Below, one piece after another: positions 1-6,989 of a DNA stretch of 64,000 bases. The notes under the pieces were generated by a model. That model did not search any database, was not told where the DNA came from, and was given only the letters and a program-made list of their open reading frames with translations. Source of the stretch: Chitinophaga pollutisoli. Lineage in GTDB: Bacteria > Bacteroidota > Bacteroidia > Chitinophagales > Chitinophagaceae. How positions within the stretch are numbered: position 1 is the first letter of the stretch; each line of letters begins with the position of its first letter. The position numbers and the translations under genes were made by a program. Location: assembly GCF_038396755.1 (NCBI RefSeq), contig NZ_CP149822.1, positions 186,001-250,000 on the forward strand, read 5' to 3'.

Positions 1-1
1 G

Positions 2-1624
2 TATAACAATGACCCATTGTACTTCCGGGTACGTGCCGAACTGCGCGACGGATCGTTTACGACTTCGCCCATCGCCCGTCTTGACCCGCCGTCCGACATC
101 CCCGGCGTCAACGATTTTACGTACCGCCTGCTGACCGATCTCGGCGGCGACGGGCAAACGACGCTAAATGGGTCGAATGCGGTGGATGGCCGTCCTACCC
201 CATCGCCCGATCTCTGGGGTAAATATTGGAACAACTGGTTTGGTGTTGGCGGCGTGGCGGGATTTGCGGAGAACGCGAAAATTGCCGACATGCGGACGAC
301 CACCAACGAAGCCACGCATATGAGTCTGCAGTTCCTCGGTACGCCAACGGGATCTTTCGGCACTTCTGCCACCAAGGCCATTAACTACAACGGGTTTACT
401 GTCCCCAGCGGCGACTACCCTTCGCAAGCGCTGTATGACAACGTATTCCTGCATTCTTCGCTTACTGCAGGCGACGGCATCGTGCTGCGGATCAAGGGGC
501 TTGTGCCGACGAACCGGTATTACATCAAGATCTGGGGCGCGCGGCTTGACGATGGTACCGCCTCCAGGACGCTCCAGGCTAAAATCGAAGGTGAGACATG
601 GGAGGTCGCAAAATCGGTTGAAACAAAATATGCCAACAGCGCTACGCCAGACTATGAGCGGGCGATCCGCTTTAATAATATTACAGGATACGATTCGCTC
701 GATATCCGGATGAAAGTTGGTGGTACGGGTACTTTCGCGCATATCAGCCTGATCGATATCGGCGTGATGGGGAATTTACCGGCCATCCCGCAAATCAAGC
801 TGCGGGACACTTCCACCACCCTGAGCACCATGCAGCTGACCGCGTTGCCGATCAATGGCGCAACGGTAACCGATTATGCATGGACCCAGGTTTCGGGCCC
901 CAGCACGGCAACCATCGCGAACCCGACCGCCGCTTCTCCCAGTATCACGGGCCTGACGAACGGATATTATGTTTTCCAGGTAACAGGTTCCTCCTCCGGC
1001 GGACCAACGTATACGTCGCGGGCCACGGTACAAGTGTTCCCGGATAACGGCGGTTTGAAGACCTGGCGGATGCACTTCAGTAAGACAGCATTGGCACCGA
1101 TCCCGGGCTGGACGAATATTTTCGGCAGTCCGCACGCCGAACCCATTACCGTAACTGATCCAGCCACCAACTGGACGATCGACAACCTAAGTCCGACGCC
1201 GGCATATTGGGCGCCTTATGCAAGCAACAGTGCTTCCAATATTGATGGTACGACCACAGGCAACAACAGCGGCATAATACCTGACATTGCGCTGCAGGGA
1301 CTTTGGTTCAACTATAGCCTGAAGTATAGCGCAGGGATGGATAACTTCGTGATATCCGGACTTAACCCTTCGAAGACCTACAGGTTGAAGTTCTATGCCA
1401 GCCGTAATAGTACCTCGGCAGCGGCGCCGCGCAGCGGAGCTTGGCGCGTCAATGGCGGAGCGGAATATTTGCAGAATGCTTATAACAATACTTCTCTGGA
1501 GACCGTGGTTGCTGCGATTTCTCCGGATTCGAACGGGAACATCCGGTTGTCGGTACATGCGCCGACGTCGAACACCAATGGGGCGTTCGGGTATCTGAAT
1601 GCGTTGGTGATACAGGAAGAGTAG
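2..1624 (+). CDS. Secreted multidomain protein, C-terminal part (5' partial)
   Basis: The reading frame is open through the left edge, so only the C-terminal ~540 residues are present and the apparent TTG start at 17 is not real. The first ~25 residues (pattern YFRVRAELRDGSF) look like the last strands of a fibronectin type III domain. Then come a ~220-residue beta-rich domain, a PKD/REJ-like domain (around residues 260-345, with WTQVSGPSTATIANP typical of this fold), and a second beta-rich module related to the first (NFVISGLNPSKTYRLKFYASR). The modules suggest an exported surface or carbohydrate-associated protein; no enzyme motif is visible. It ends with QEE and shows no obvious sorting tail. 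A strong terminator follows. The adjacent mobile array is on its right, so this gene marks the left host flank. Specific function is unknown. Confidence 0.75.
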   Translation, partial: YNNDPLYFRVRAELRDGSFTTSPIARLDPPSDIPGVNDFTYRLLTDLGGDGQTTLNGSNAVDGRPTPSPDLWGKYWNNWFGVGGVAGFAENAKIADMRTTTNEATHMSLQFLGTPTGSFGTSATKAINYNGFTVPSGDYPSQALYDNVFLHSSLTAGDGIVLRIKGLVPTNRYYIKIWGARLDDGTASRTLQAKIEGETWEVAKSVETKYANSATPDYERAIRFNNITGYDSLDIRMKVGGTGTFAHISLIDIGVMGNLPAIPQIKLRDTSTTLSTMQLTALPINGATVTDYAWTQVSGPSTATIANPTAASPSITGLTNGYYVFQVTGSSSGGPTYTSRATVQVFPDNGGLKTWRMHFSKTALAPIPGWTNIFGSPHAEPITVTDPATNWTIDNLSPTPAYWAPYASNSASNIDGTTTGNNSGIIPDIALQGLWFNYSLKYSAGMDNFVISGLNPSKTYRLKFYASRNSTSAAAPRSGAWRVNGGAEYLQNAYNNTSLETVVAAISPDSNGNIRLSVHAPTSNTNGAFGYLNALVIQEE

Positions 1625-1650
1625 TGAAATATTTTCGTATTAAATGAGAG

Positions 1651-1690
1651 ATCCCCCATTCCGGCGAGGGGCGTTGGAATGGGGGATTTT
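1651..1690 (+). terminator. Rho-independent terminator after the secreted protein gene
   Basis: A 12-bp perfect stem (atcccccattcc pairing with ggaatgggggat, 1651-1662 and 1675-1686) is followed by a T run. It sits 26 nt past the stop codon of the upstream gene. Confidence 0.85.
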
Positions 1691-1744
1691 CTATTACGAA
1701 GGTGGTTGAATTGGATTAAGGGAAGCTGGGGCATGGGGTATTCG

Positions 1745-1986
1745 GGTAAATAAGTGAACATTCTCTTCAGGATGGCCTAGAGGAGCGGAGCGGTCAGCGC
1801 CTTGCCGTATGTTTTGCAGTTCAAAGAAAAACAATAGCACGACTGTGCTTTGTAGTACACCTGCAGGCTTGGTGTCTTGTCGCCGTGGAACGGGCAGTGT
1901 AACCGGGCGTGCTTGTCCGGTTTGAGCCCGTAGTGCGATAGCGCCTGGGCGAGCGTAAGGCTTTGTTTGATCTCCGATATCTCCAT
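1745..1986 (-). pseudogene. Truncated element primase remnant (unit A)
   Basis: The N-terminal ~64 residues match the two longer primase copies at 8019-10763 and 17175-19890 almost residue for residue, including the CHC2 zinc-finger pattern CPFHGDKTPSLQVYY...CYCFSLNC. After CKTYGKALT the frame jumps to sequence equivalent to the downstream segment (APLTAQPRETILERMFTYF in the intact copy), so about 50 codons are missing. The recognisable homology ends near 1745 at MFTY. The Toprim and ATPase parts are gone. It diverges from the XRE gene at 2139 exactly as in the complete units. I read it as the surviving end of a third element whose remainder was deleted. Confidence 0.8.
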
Positions 1987-2004
1987 TGCAAAAATATTTT
2001 ACCC

Positions 2005-2091
2005 GTTCACATTTGAACTAAAAATGTAACATCTGACTTTTATAAACAAAAATATCTGACTTATTATATTCACATATGAACGGTATCTTTG
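2005..2091 (+). promoter_or_regulatory. Divergent control region of unit A with two TTCA-N4-TGAA palindromes
   Basis: Between the primase remnant and the XRE gene lie two similar palindromes: gttcacatttgaac (2005-2018) and ttcacatatgaac (2069-2081). Two direct copies of atctgactt lie between them (2031 and 2053). The second palindrome is directly followed by a Bacteroidota-type -7 box TATCTTTG (2084-2091) for the regulator gene. The arrangement fits auto-repression by the adjacent XRE protein; binding is inferred. Confidence 0.55.
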
Positions 2092-2138
2092 CCATACACG
2101 CCTGATAACGGGCTTTTTAAACCATAAATAACCCAAAA

Positions 2139-2480
2139 ATGAGCAGCTTCGGTAAAAAATTAAGAGAGTGCTGGGACGCAAAGGGGCTTTCGCAAAGCGA
2201 ACTGGCAAAGCTGCTCAATACAAACCACTCCATCATCGGTAAATACGAACGGGATGAGGTAAAACCCACCATTGACGTGGTAAAACGCCTCGCAGAAGAA
2301 CTGGAGACGACGGTGGGGTTCCTGCTCGGCGAGACCAAACAGGTGAACGTGCTCAAAGACCCCGCCATGCTCAAAAGGATCAATGATATTGACGCTCTGC
2401 CAGAAACAGACAAACAACATATATTATACGCCCTCGATGGCCTGCTCCGAGATGCAAAGACCAGTGCAGCTTATAAATAA
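2139..2480 (+). CDS. XRE-family HTH transcriptional regulator (unit A)
   Basis: A 113-aa protein with an N-terminal Cro/CI-type helix-turn-helix (about residues 5-60; LSQSELAKLLNTNHSIIGKYE) and a short alpha-helical tail ending TSAAYK. It is a paralogue of the regulators at 10922 and 20041: the scaffold and the tail pattern (ALPETDKQHILYALDGLLRD) are shared, while the recognition helix (NTNHSIIGKYE) differs. It is divergent from the primase gene and preceded by palindromic operator candidates, so it probably represses its own promoter and the element operon. The rest of this element is deleted, so here it may persist only as a regulator of the neighbouring immunity/tip region or as an immunity function against related elements. 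Confidence 0.85.
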   Translation: MSSFGKKLRECWDAKGLSQSELAKLLNTNHSIIGKYERDEVKPTIDVVKRLAEELETTVGFLLGETKQVNVLKDPAMLKRINDIDALPETDKQHILYALDGLLRDAKTSAAYK

Positions 2481-2518
2481 ATAATCCCTGACCTATAACG
2501 GCCTGGGATTATTTATTT
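2475..2518 (+). terminator. Terminator overlapping the regulator stop codon
   Basis: A perfect 14-bp AT-rich stem (aaataaataatccc, 2475-2488, with gggattatttattt, 2505-2518) starts inside the last codons of the XRE gene. It is symmetric and could act in both directions, separating the regulator from the leftward immunity gene. Confidence 0.7.
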
Positions 2519-2601
2519 GTAAGCACCAACCTGGAATCCGCTCGGAAAAGTTAGCTTCAGCACACACCAGCAAGCATATGCTTGTACTAGCTGAATACTC
2601 T

Positions 2602-2955
2602 TTATAAAAGTTTTCCCTTTCCCCAATCTCCTAAATGCTGTACAACTTCGAAGTCAGCAAACTTGTTCACGCCAGAACCTTCTATTGTACCTACATTTAA
2701 TACCATCCCCTTTACTATAGGATGTTTAAGTTGCAATTCATTTAAAATAAATAAGTCAACTTCTACGCTATCGCCCTCGCGTATTTGCATATCAGATACT
2801 AAACTACAAGATGTTGCTTCTCCTTCTACCTTCTTATACCATACAATAGGCCTTATTCCCTTTCGAAAAGGACCTATGAAACTGTACTTAGAATTTTTAA
2901 TAAAATGAAAAACACCTTTAACTAAGACACTCTTAATATTTCCTTCATTAATCAT
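2602..2955 (-). CDS. Putative immunity protein with EF-Tu domain 3-like barrel
   Basis: A 117-aa protein starting 4 nt after the orphan toxin tip stop, the usual position of an immunity gene. From about residue 25 it follows the order of EF-Tu domain 3: a GIRPIVWYKKVEGEATS segment resembling the EF-Tu YRPQFYFRTTDVTG strand, REGDSVEVDLFI resembling PGDNVKMTVTLI, and KGMVLNVGTIEGSGVNKF resembling LRFAIREGGRTVGAGVV. The GTP-binding domain is absent, so it is a free-standing barrel. No signal peptide is visible, so it is likely cytoplasmic. The immunity role is inferred from position. The EF-Tu resemblance is my own reading and needs a profile or structure comparison. It is AT-richer than the element genes, as are the toxin tips. 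Confidence 0.6.
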   Translation of the reverse strand: MINEGNIKSVLVKGVFHFIKNSKYSFIGPFRKGIRPIVWYKKVEGEATSCSLVSDMQIREGDSVEVDLFILNELQLKHPIVKGMVLNVGTIEGSGVNKFADFEVVQHLGDWGKGKLL

Positions 2956-2959
2956 CTTA

Positions 2960-3964
2960 CTATTGCTTTTTAACTGGAGTAATATTTACGGACTTCAAAT
3001 TCTGATTCACAACCCCAATTTGCGAACGATCTATCGTAGCATTAGGACCAACAAACTCATCAACCTGAACTGCAGTATTAAGCGGTTTCCCTTTACCCAA
3101 CAAGGATTTAGGAACTGTAATTTCTAGATTAAATTCGCCCGCAAGAGGTAAATTATTCCAAGCATCCAAACCTTCTTTGGTTTGCCAGAACTGCTTCACC
3201 TCCATTCCAGGACCTAGTGAAAGCTTTCCTGTTTTCGCAATACTTTCAGCCTCTTCTTTTGATATACTACGATAAAGAGTTACCATATCTTCCCCACTAC
3301 TCCTTGCTATTGGTCGAATAGAATTTCGTGCACTCCAAAGTGCAACCGATGCCCCCGCTAACATTAAAGCTCCATTAACCACATTCCTAGGTCTCCAACC
3401 TTGCTTGAATGTTTCCTTTAACGCCTCTTTAAAGCTTAAGTTATTCCCGTACTCGAAGATCCAGGTCGACAAATTGTGCCTCCCTTTCGTGTCCTTCGCA
3501 AACTCAGCAAAGGCGTCAACACCCACAACCCACTCATCCTGATGCAGGCCGGCCTTATCTCCTTCAGTATGATGATAACGTGCGATCCAATACGATGATC
3601 CATTTGATGAGATAAACCCTCGCATTTCGTAGTTCCCCAACCTCACAGACTTCGTCTCTTCTCCATCCGGAACTTTCGCTACTCTCATATGTGCAATCCC
3701 TGTTGGCTTAAAAGTAGGATCAAACTCCTCAGCCCCATCCAAGTCTATGAATTTAATCGGCTTATTCCCAGAAAATTGATAGGGAGTGTAATGCGCATAT
3801 TTTTTTGTCAACGGATCCACTGACAAGAAGCGTCCTAGTCTTGAATCATATATACGGAACCCATAATCCTGCTGCGAGCCTTCGATACCCTTGACCTCAT
3901 TATCATTCTCCTTCCCGTTAAACCCATACCTACAGCACCTCACGGCATTTTTCCTATAGCGCAC
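2960..3964 (-). CDS. Orphan Rhs C-terminal tip with ART-like toxin domain
   Basis: 334 residues starting with a GTG directly preceded by an in-frame stop 9-12 nt upstream. It begins in the Rhs core signature (CRYGFNGKENDNEVKG, IEGSQQDYGFRIYD, FLSVDPLTKKYAHYTPYQF, NKPIKFIDLDGAEE) shared with the full Rhs protein at 20668, and lacks all upstream Rhs repeats. The variable part ends in a ~110-residue domain beginning VTLYRSISKEEAESIAKTG, with KQFWQTKEGLDAW further on. This opening resembles ADP-ribosyltransferase-type toxins (Tyr-Arg on strand 1), but a catalytic glutamate cannot be assigned with confidence. It is displaced from the Rhs gene and probably silent unless recombined onto a full-length rhs. 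The small gene just downstream is its likely immunity partner. Confidence 0.7.
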   Translation of the reverse strand: MRYRKNAVRCCRYGFNGKENDNEVKGIEGSQQDYGFRIYDSRLGRFLSVDPLTKKYAHYTPYQFSGNKPIKFIDLDGAEEFDPTFKPTGIAHMRVAKVPDGEETKSVRLGNYEMRGFISSNGSSYWIARYHHTEGDKAGLHQDEWVVGVDAFAEFAKDTKGRHNLSTWIFEYGNNLSFKEALKETFKQGWRPRNVVNGALMLAGASVALWSARNSIRPIARSSGEDMVTLYRSISKEEAESIAKTGKLSLGPGMEVKQFWQTKEGLDAWNNLPLAGEFNLEITVPKSLLGKGKPLNTAVQVDEFVGPNATIDRSQIGVVNQNLKSVNITPVKKQ

Positions 3965-4221
3965 CCCGGCCTTTTATGATACTGTCCGTCTCAAAGAACT
4001 ACCCGCAAGATAATGGTTTATCCCTTACCACCTGATCGTATATTAACCCACCTCACCTCCGCATCAAGTCCACCTCATCTCCACCTTATCTCCACCAACC
4101 GTATAGCCATCCTCCTCTGATCATAGGGCTTTCCGATGCTTTTTACCCGACCTTTCTCCTTTCAGGCAAAATACCATCAACTGCAACCCTTCTTTTTTCA
4201 ATTGAAAGAAAAAAACAACAT
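3965..4221. repeat. Conserved spacer upstream of orphan tips (unit B copy)
   Basis: About 257 nt almost identical to 12989-13233. It contains short direct repeats of atctccacc and ends with a tcaattga-centred AT palindrome (about 4189-4214). No gene is visible. Together with the tip starts it marks the recurrent junction between element and Rhs tip. Confidence 0.7.
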
Positions 4222-4297
4222 CATCATGGATAAGGCAGGTGGCCGGTTGTGAAGTGCCTGGCGCTGGTTGCGATGGCCACCTGCTTTATCCATGATG
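4222..4297. repeat. Left terminal hairpin of the long inverted repeat (unit B)
   Basis: Arms 4222-4244 (catcatggataaggcaggtg...) and 4275-4297 pair at 22 of 23 positions around a 30-nt loop. Same position and form as 13234-13309 in unit C. Possible recombinase or replication site; function inferred only. Confidence 0.75.
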
Positions 4298-4705
4298 CGC
4301 CAAGATCGTCCCACCGCCAGGGCAGCGATCCGGTGCCGCCGTTCGCGGCAGGACGGATCCTTTCGTCCGTTCCTGAACTATCGCCATTCGCTGCATTCCC
4401 GCCACCCACCGCCATGCGGCGGCGAACACGGGAGCGGGAGTGCGAGCTTTAGCGAGCACGGAGCTACCGGCAGGGCGCCGCCGCCGGCAGGTGGCGGACT
4501 AAATGGGCAGTGGAGGGATGCGCAGCGATAGCGGAGCAGACCGGGAACTGCCCGAACGGAGGGTAAAAGGGAGGGCGCACAGAAGAACACTGCCACCAGG
4601 GCAACCCGACCTTTTTCCCGCAGTGAGACCGATTTTCCTTTTCAGTGTAGAGGGAACAGAGTGAGTAAACGGGGAGCGCGGGGATTTCACACAGGGAGGA
4701 AGGCG

Positions 4706-4960
4706 CGTCGGGATGACAGGATTCGAACCAAAAGGGGGATTTCGTGCCCTGCGCTGGATTCGAACCAGCACACTCAGAACCAGAACCTGAGTACCCTAAA
4801 ATGGTGGTTGCCCGACCTGGATTCGAACCAGGACAAACAGAACCAAAATCTGTCGTACTTGCCGGCCACCCGCAGCCTGGGAAGCTGATGCCTGGTATTT
4901 GGTGCCCAGAACTGGACTCGGCACCACGCAGAACAGGGAAGATACAACAATCCCCGCTGA
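4706..4960 (-). other. tRNA 3'-half-like array (Gly-CCC-, Gln-TTG- and Gln-CTG-like)
   Basis: Read on the minus strand, this stretch shows in order: a glycine-type anticodon arm (loop ttcccaa, from about 4895); a Gln-like piece with anticodon loop ttttggt, perfect T-arm and 3' end tcgggcaacca (about 4805-4871); a second Gln-like piece with loop ttctggt and a T-arm (about 4742-4800); and a further T-arm fragment ggttcgaatcctgtc (about 4708-4735). None has a 5' acceptor strand matching its 3' strand, so they are not complete tRNA genes. A related array is at 13741-13930. They resemble attachment-site remnants or a decayed tRNA cluster. Confidence 0.6.
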
Positions 4961-5334
4961 CACACTCCATTCCTCCATCACAACGAAGGTAAAGCGGTCT
5001 CGCTCCGGCAAAAGGCAAGGGCCAGCCCCTCCCTGCCAGTGTTCCCCGAACCGCCCTTCCCTTTTGCCTGCACTCGGGCAGCTCCCGGTCTGCTTCGCTA
5101 TCGCTGCGCAGCCCTACGCCGCCCACTTTGTCCGCCACCTGCCTGCCCTGCCCTCCTACGGTGGCTGCGCGCGTGCCGCGCTCCCGCCCCCGTGGCGGCC
5201 AGGGCATGGCGGTGGACAGGTGGCGGAAGCGGTTGTTAGAAGCGGAAGACGATGGAACAGGGACAGGCTGCAGTGCATGACCTGCCGCGAACGGCGGCAC
5301 CAGCTCATCACCCGGCGGCAGGATATTCTTGGCG

Positions 5335-5410
5335 CATCATCGGCCGGTAAACAGGCGGGGAACCCTCTTACTTCGGGCTCCCCTGCACGCCTGTCTACCG
5401 GCCGATGATG
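5335..5410. repeat. Right terminal hairpin of the long inverted repeat (unit B)
   Basis: Arms 5335-5357 and 5388-5410 pair at 22 of 23 positions around a 30-nt loop. Compared with the unit C hairpin (14334-14408) several stem bases differ on both sides so that pairing is kept (cggcc/ggccg here, caggc/gcctg there), which argues that the fold itself is selected. Confidence 0.75.
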
Positions 5411-5431
5411 TGGCTTTCCCTGCCTTTTGCA

Positions 5432-6073
5432 CTACTCTACTTTCAAACGCTGCACTGCCGCTTTGCTTAGACCCGTGAGCTTCATGATTTCAGCAACGGC
5501 GTAACCCGACGATTTCATCTGCCGCGCTATCTGCCGCGCCTGATCCCGGGCGCCCACCCTTTCCCCGGTAAGCTCCCCAGCCTTTCGTCCTTCCTCTCTG
5601 ACCTTCGCCTCCAGCTCATAATCCAGCATGTACTTTTCGCTCCGTTCCAGCTTCGCCAGCAGCCCACTCTCCGCAAAACTGTAATAACCCGTTTCACTGA
5701 TGATGTAATGATCCTCCACAGGAACATGCAGCAGCCGGCCGCACTGGATCATACGGTCCGTCATATCCTCATCCGCCGGCGAGGGCACCAGCCGGCCGCT
5801 CGGGTGATTATGCACCAGGATGATCTTGACACTCCGCTTCTGTAAAGCCAGGCTGTAGATTTCCATCGGCTCCGCTACCGTCCGCGTCACCGAACCCATA
5901 CTCACCAGCTCGATCAGCAGGATCGTGTTATCCGCCGCCAGCCCCAGCACCCACAGGTGTTCCCGGTTGCGATCGATCTTCTGTTCCCGCCGCAGCAGCA
6001 TCCGCATGATCTCGTGCACGTCACGGCGTGCCTCGATTTTAGTTTTCTTTAGTTTGCTCAATCGTATCTCCAT
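5432..6073 (-). CDS. RadC/JAB-domain protein with Rpn-like C-terminal tail (unit B)
   Basis: 213 aa. Residues ~15-145 form the RadC-type JAB metalloprotease-like fold with the motif HNHPSG at 88-93 followed by PSPADEDMT, so the usual metal-binding His-x-His and Asp are present. The N-terminal helix-hairpin-helix of classical RadC is absent. The last ~60 residues (GELTGERVGARDQARQIA, then MKSSGYAVAEIMKLTGLS) resemble the tail of Rpn-family transposon-associated nucleases, probably a DNA-contact helix-turn-helix; the Rpn nuclease core is not present. RadC-like genes are common passengers of integrative elements, but their reaction is not settled. It lies 64 nt downstream of the two recombinase genes and is probably cotranscribed with them. 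The start ATG at 6073 begins MEIRLSKLKK, aligning with its paralogue at 15236. Confidence 0.85.
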   Translation of the reverse strand: MEIRLSKLKKTKIEARRDVHEIMRMLLRREQKIDRNREHLWVLGLAADNTILLIELVSMGSVTRTVAEPMEIYSLALQKRSVKIILVHNHPSGRLVPSPADEDMTDRMIQCGRLLHVPVEDHYIISETGYYSFAESGLLAKLERSEKYMLDYELEAKVREEGRKAGELTGERVGARDQARQIARQMKSSGYAVAEIMKLTGLSKAAVQRLKVE

Positions 6074-6137
6074 TTGGTGTACGCTTTGAAGTTAACAATA
6101 TCAAGGATGAACAACCCCGTTCATTCCGTTCATTTTT

Positions 6138-6989
6138 CTATCCCATCGGGTGGTAAGCCGCTACCGCCGCCGCCAGTTCCCCGTCACCAGCCTGCCGGTA
6201 ACGCTCCGTGCTCGACGGGTACTTATGCCCGGCAAACGCCTGTACCGCTGCCAGCCCCTCGCCTGCTTTCAGTTTGAGGGCAATCACGCTTTGACGTATC
6301 CGCTGTGCGCTGGCCGGGTAATGCCGCAGCACATGCTTCACGATGTCATCCGCATGCATGGGATTTCCCCGCAACCCCAGTAGCAACCGGTCTGTTTGTC
6401 CTCCTTTCAGCAGCCGCGGGCGGATTTCACGGAGGTAGGCGTAAAGCAACAGCACCTGCGAAGCCTGTAGCCGAAGTACCCGCGCATTCGTCGAGGCCGT
6501 GCCGGCAGTGTGCACCGTCCCGCTATCCAGGTCGATATCCGCTACGCAAAGCGCGGCGATTTCAGCGGGTTTTAACGCCTGGTAGACCAAAAGACCTACA
6601 AGCACCCGGTCGCGGTAATCCAGCGCCGTATAACGTCCCTTTTCACCGTTTGCCGGCAGTAACGCTTCCAGCTCCGCAGGCGATAGCAGGTCCTGCAGCT
6701 GGATATCCCGGCTGCGCACATCCCGCAAACGGATCCTTTTTGCCGGGTTGTCCGTACGCGCACCACTGGCCACCAGCCAGCCGTAATAAGCCTTTACCGC
6801 ACTCAGTATCCCGTTCAGCGTCGAGGCGTTGCCGTAACGGCTGCGCACCACGCCCAGCCACTGCACCACATCCCCATAACCAGCACCGGCTGCACCGGGA
6901 TACCCCGACAGGTAAGCCACGATCTCGCGCTGGTAAGCCTCAGCCGTCGATGCCGCGTAACGCGATTGCAGGTAAGCCGCCAGTGTCAT
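6138..6989 (-). CDS. Degenerate tyrosine recombinase partner (unit B)
   Basis: 283 aa with the two-domain layout of XerC/D-type recombinases: a SAM-like N-terminal domain (1-95) and a C-terminal catalytic-fold domain. Key residues are altered. The position of the first catalytic arginine reads QALKPAE (Lys140), and the HxxR box reads QRIRQ (Gln229, Arg232). The late GH (254-255) and a candidate nucleophile Tyr264 (SSTERYRQ) remain. The same substitutions occur in the paralogue at 15298, so they are inherited rather than random decay. The gene overlaps the intact recombinase upstream by 4 nt (6986-6989), so the two are translationally coupled and probably act as a pair, with this one structural or regulatory. 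Confidence 0.85.
   Translation of the reverse strand: MTLAAYLQSRYAASTAEAYQREIVAYLSGYPGAAGAGYGDVVQWLGVVRSRYGNASTLNGILSAVKAYYGWLVASGARTDNPAKRIRLRDVRSRDIQLQDLLSPAELEALLPANGEKGRYTALDYRDRVLVGLLVYQALKPAEIAALCVADIDLDSGTVHTAGTASTNARVLRLQASQVLLLYAYLREIRPRLLKGGQTDRLLLGLRGNPMHADDIVKHVLRHYPASAQRIRQSVIALKLKAGEGLAAVQAFAGHKYPSSTERYRQAGDGELAAAVAAYHPMG

Larger units (their letters stand above)
4222..5410. repeat. ~1.19 kb long imperfect inverted repeat (unit B copy)
   Basis: The left ~430 nt are an imperfect reverse complement of the right ~430 nt. Examples: ggtgccgccgttcgcggcag at 4332-4352 pairs perfectly (21 bp) with 5281-5301. Segments near 4491-4575 (tgcgcagcgatagcggagca, gggaactgcccga) pair with 5054-5142. 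The motif at 4618-4640 (cgcagtgagaccgattttcc) pairs with about 4978-5010. The 14-mer atgatgcgccaaga occurs at 4292-4305 and inverted at 5327-5340. Each outer end is itself a 76-nt hairpin. The middle holds tRNA-like sequences. No convincing gene occupies the interval. The whole structure recurs at 13234-14408. Confidence 0.75.

Noticed and set aside
164..742. Minus-strand open frame inside the first gene
   Set aside because: It is antisense to a protein with clear domain structure and has no recognisable features.
4040..4110. Possible CRISPR-like short repeats (atctccacc)
   Set aside because: The repeats are 8-9 nt, directly adjacent and without unique spacers; no cas gene is in the window.
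4222..4297. Integron attC-type site or IS200/IS605 end
   Set aside because: Hairpin size is in range, but the attC core consensus is absent and no integron integrase or TnpA-type gene is present. Kept only as a hairpin of unknown role.
4706..4960. Functional tRNA-Gln/tRNA-Gly genes on the minus strand
   Set aside because: Anticodon and T-arms are good but no 5' acceptor strand complementary to the 3' strand could be found for any of them; D-arms are missing or poor.
4249..5408. Several overlapping open frames in the GC-rich interval of unit B (similar ones at 13165-14503)
   Set aside because: They lie on the arms of the long inverted repeat and on tRNA-like sequence, have low-complexity Arg/Pro/Ala-rich translations, and mirror each other on the two strands.
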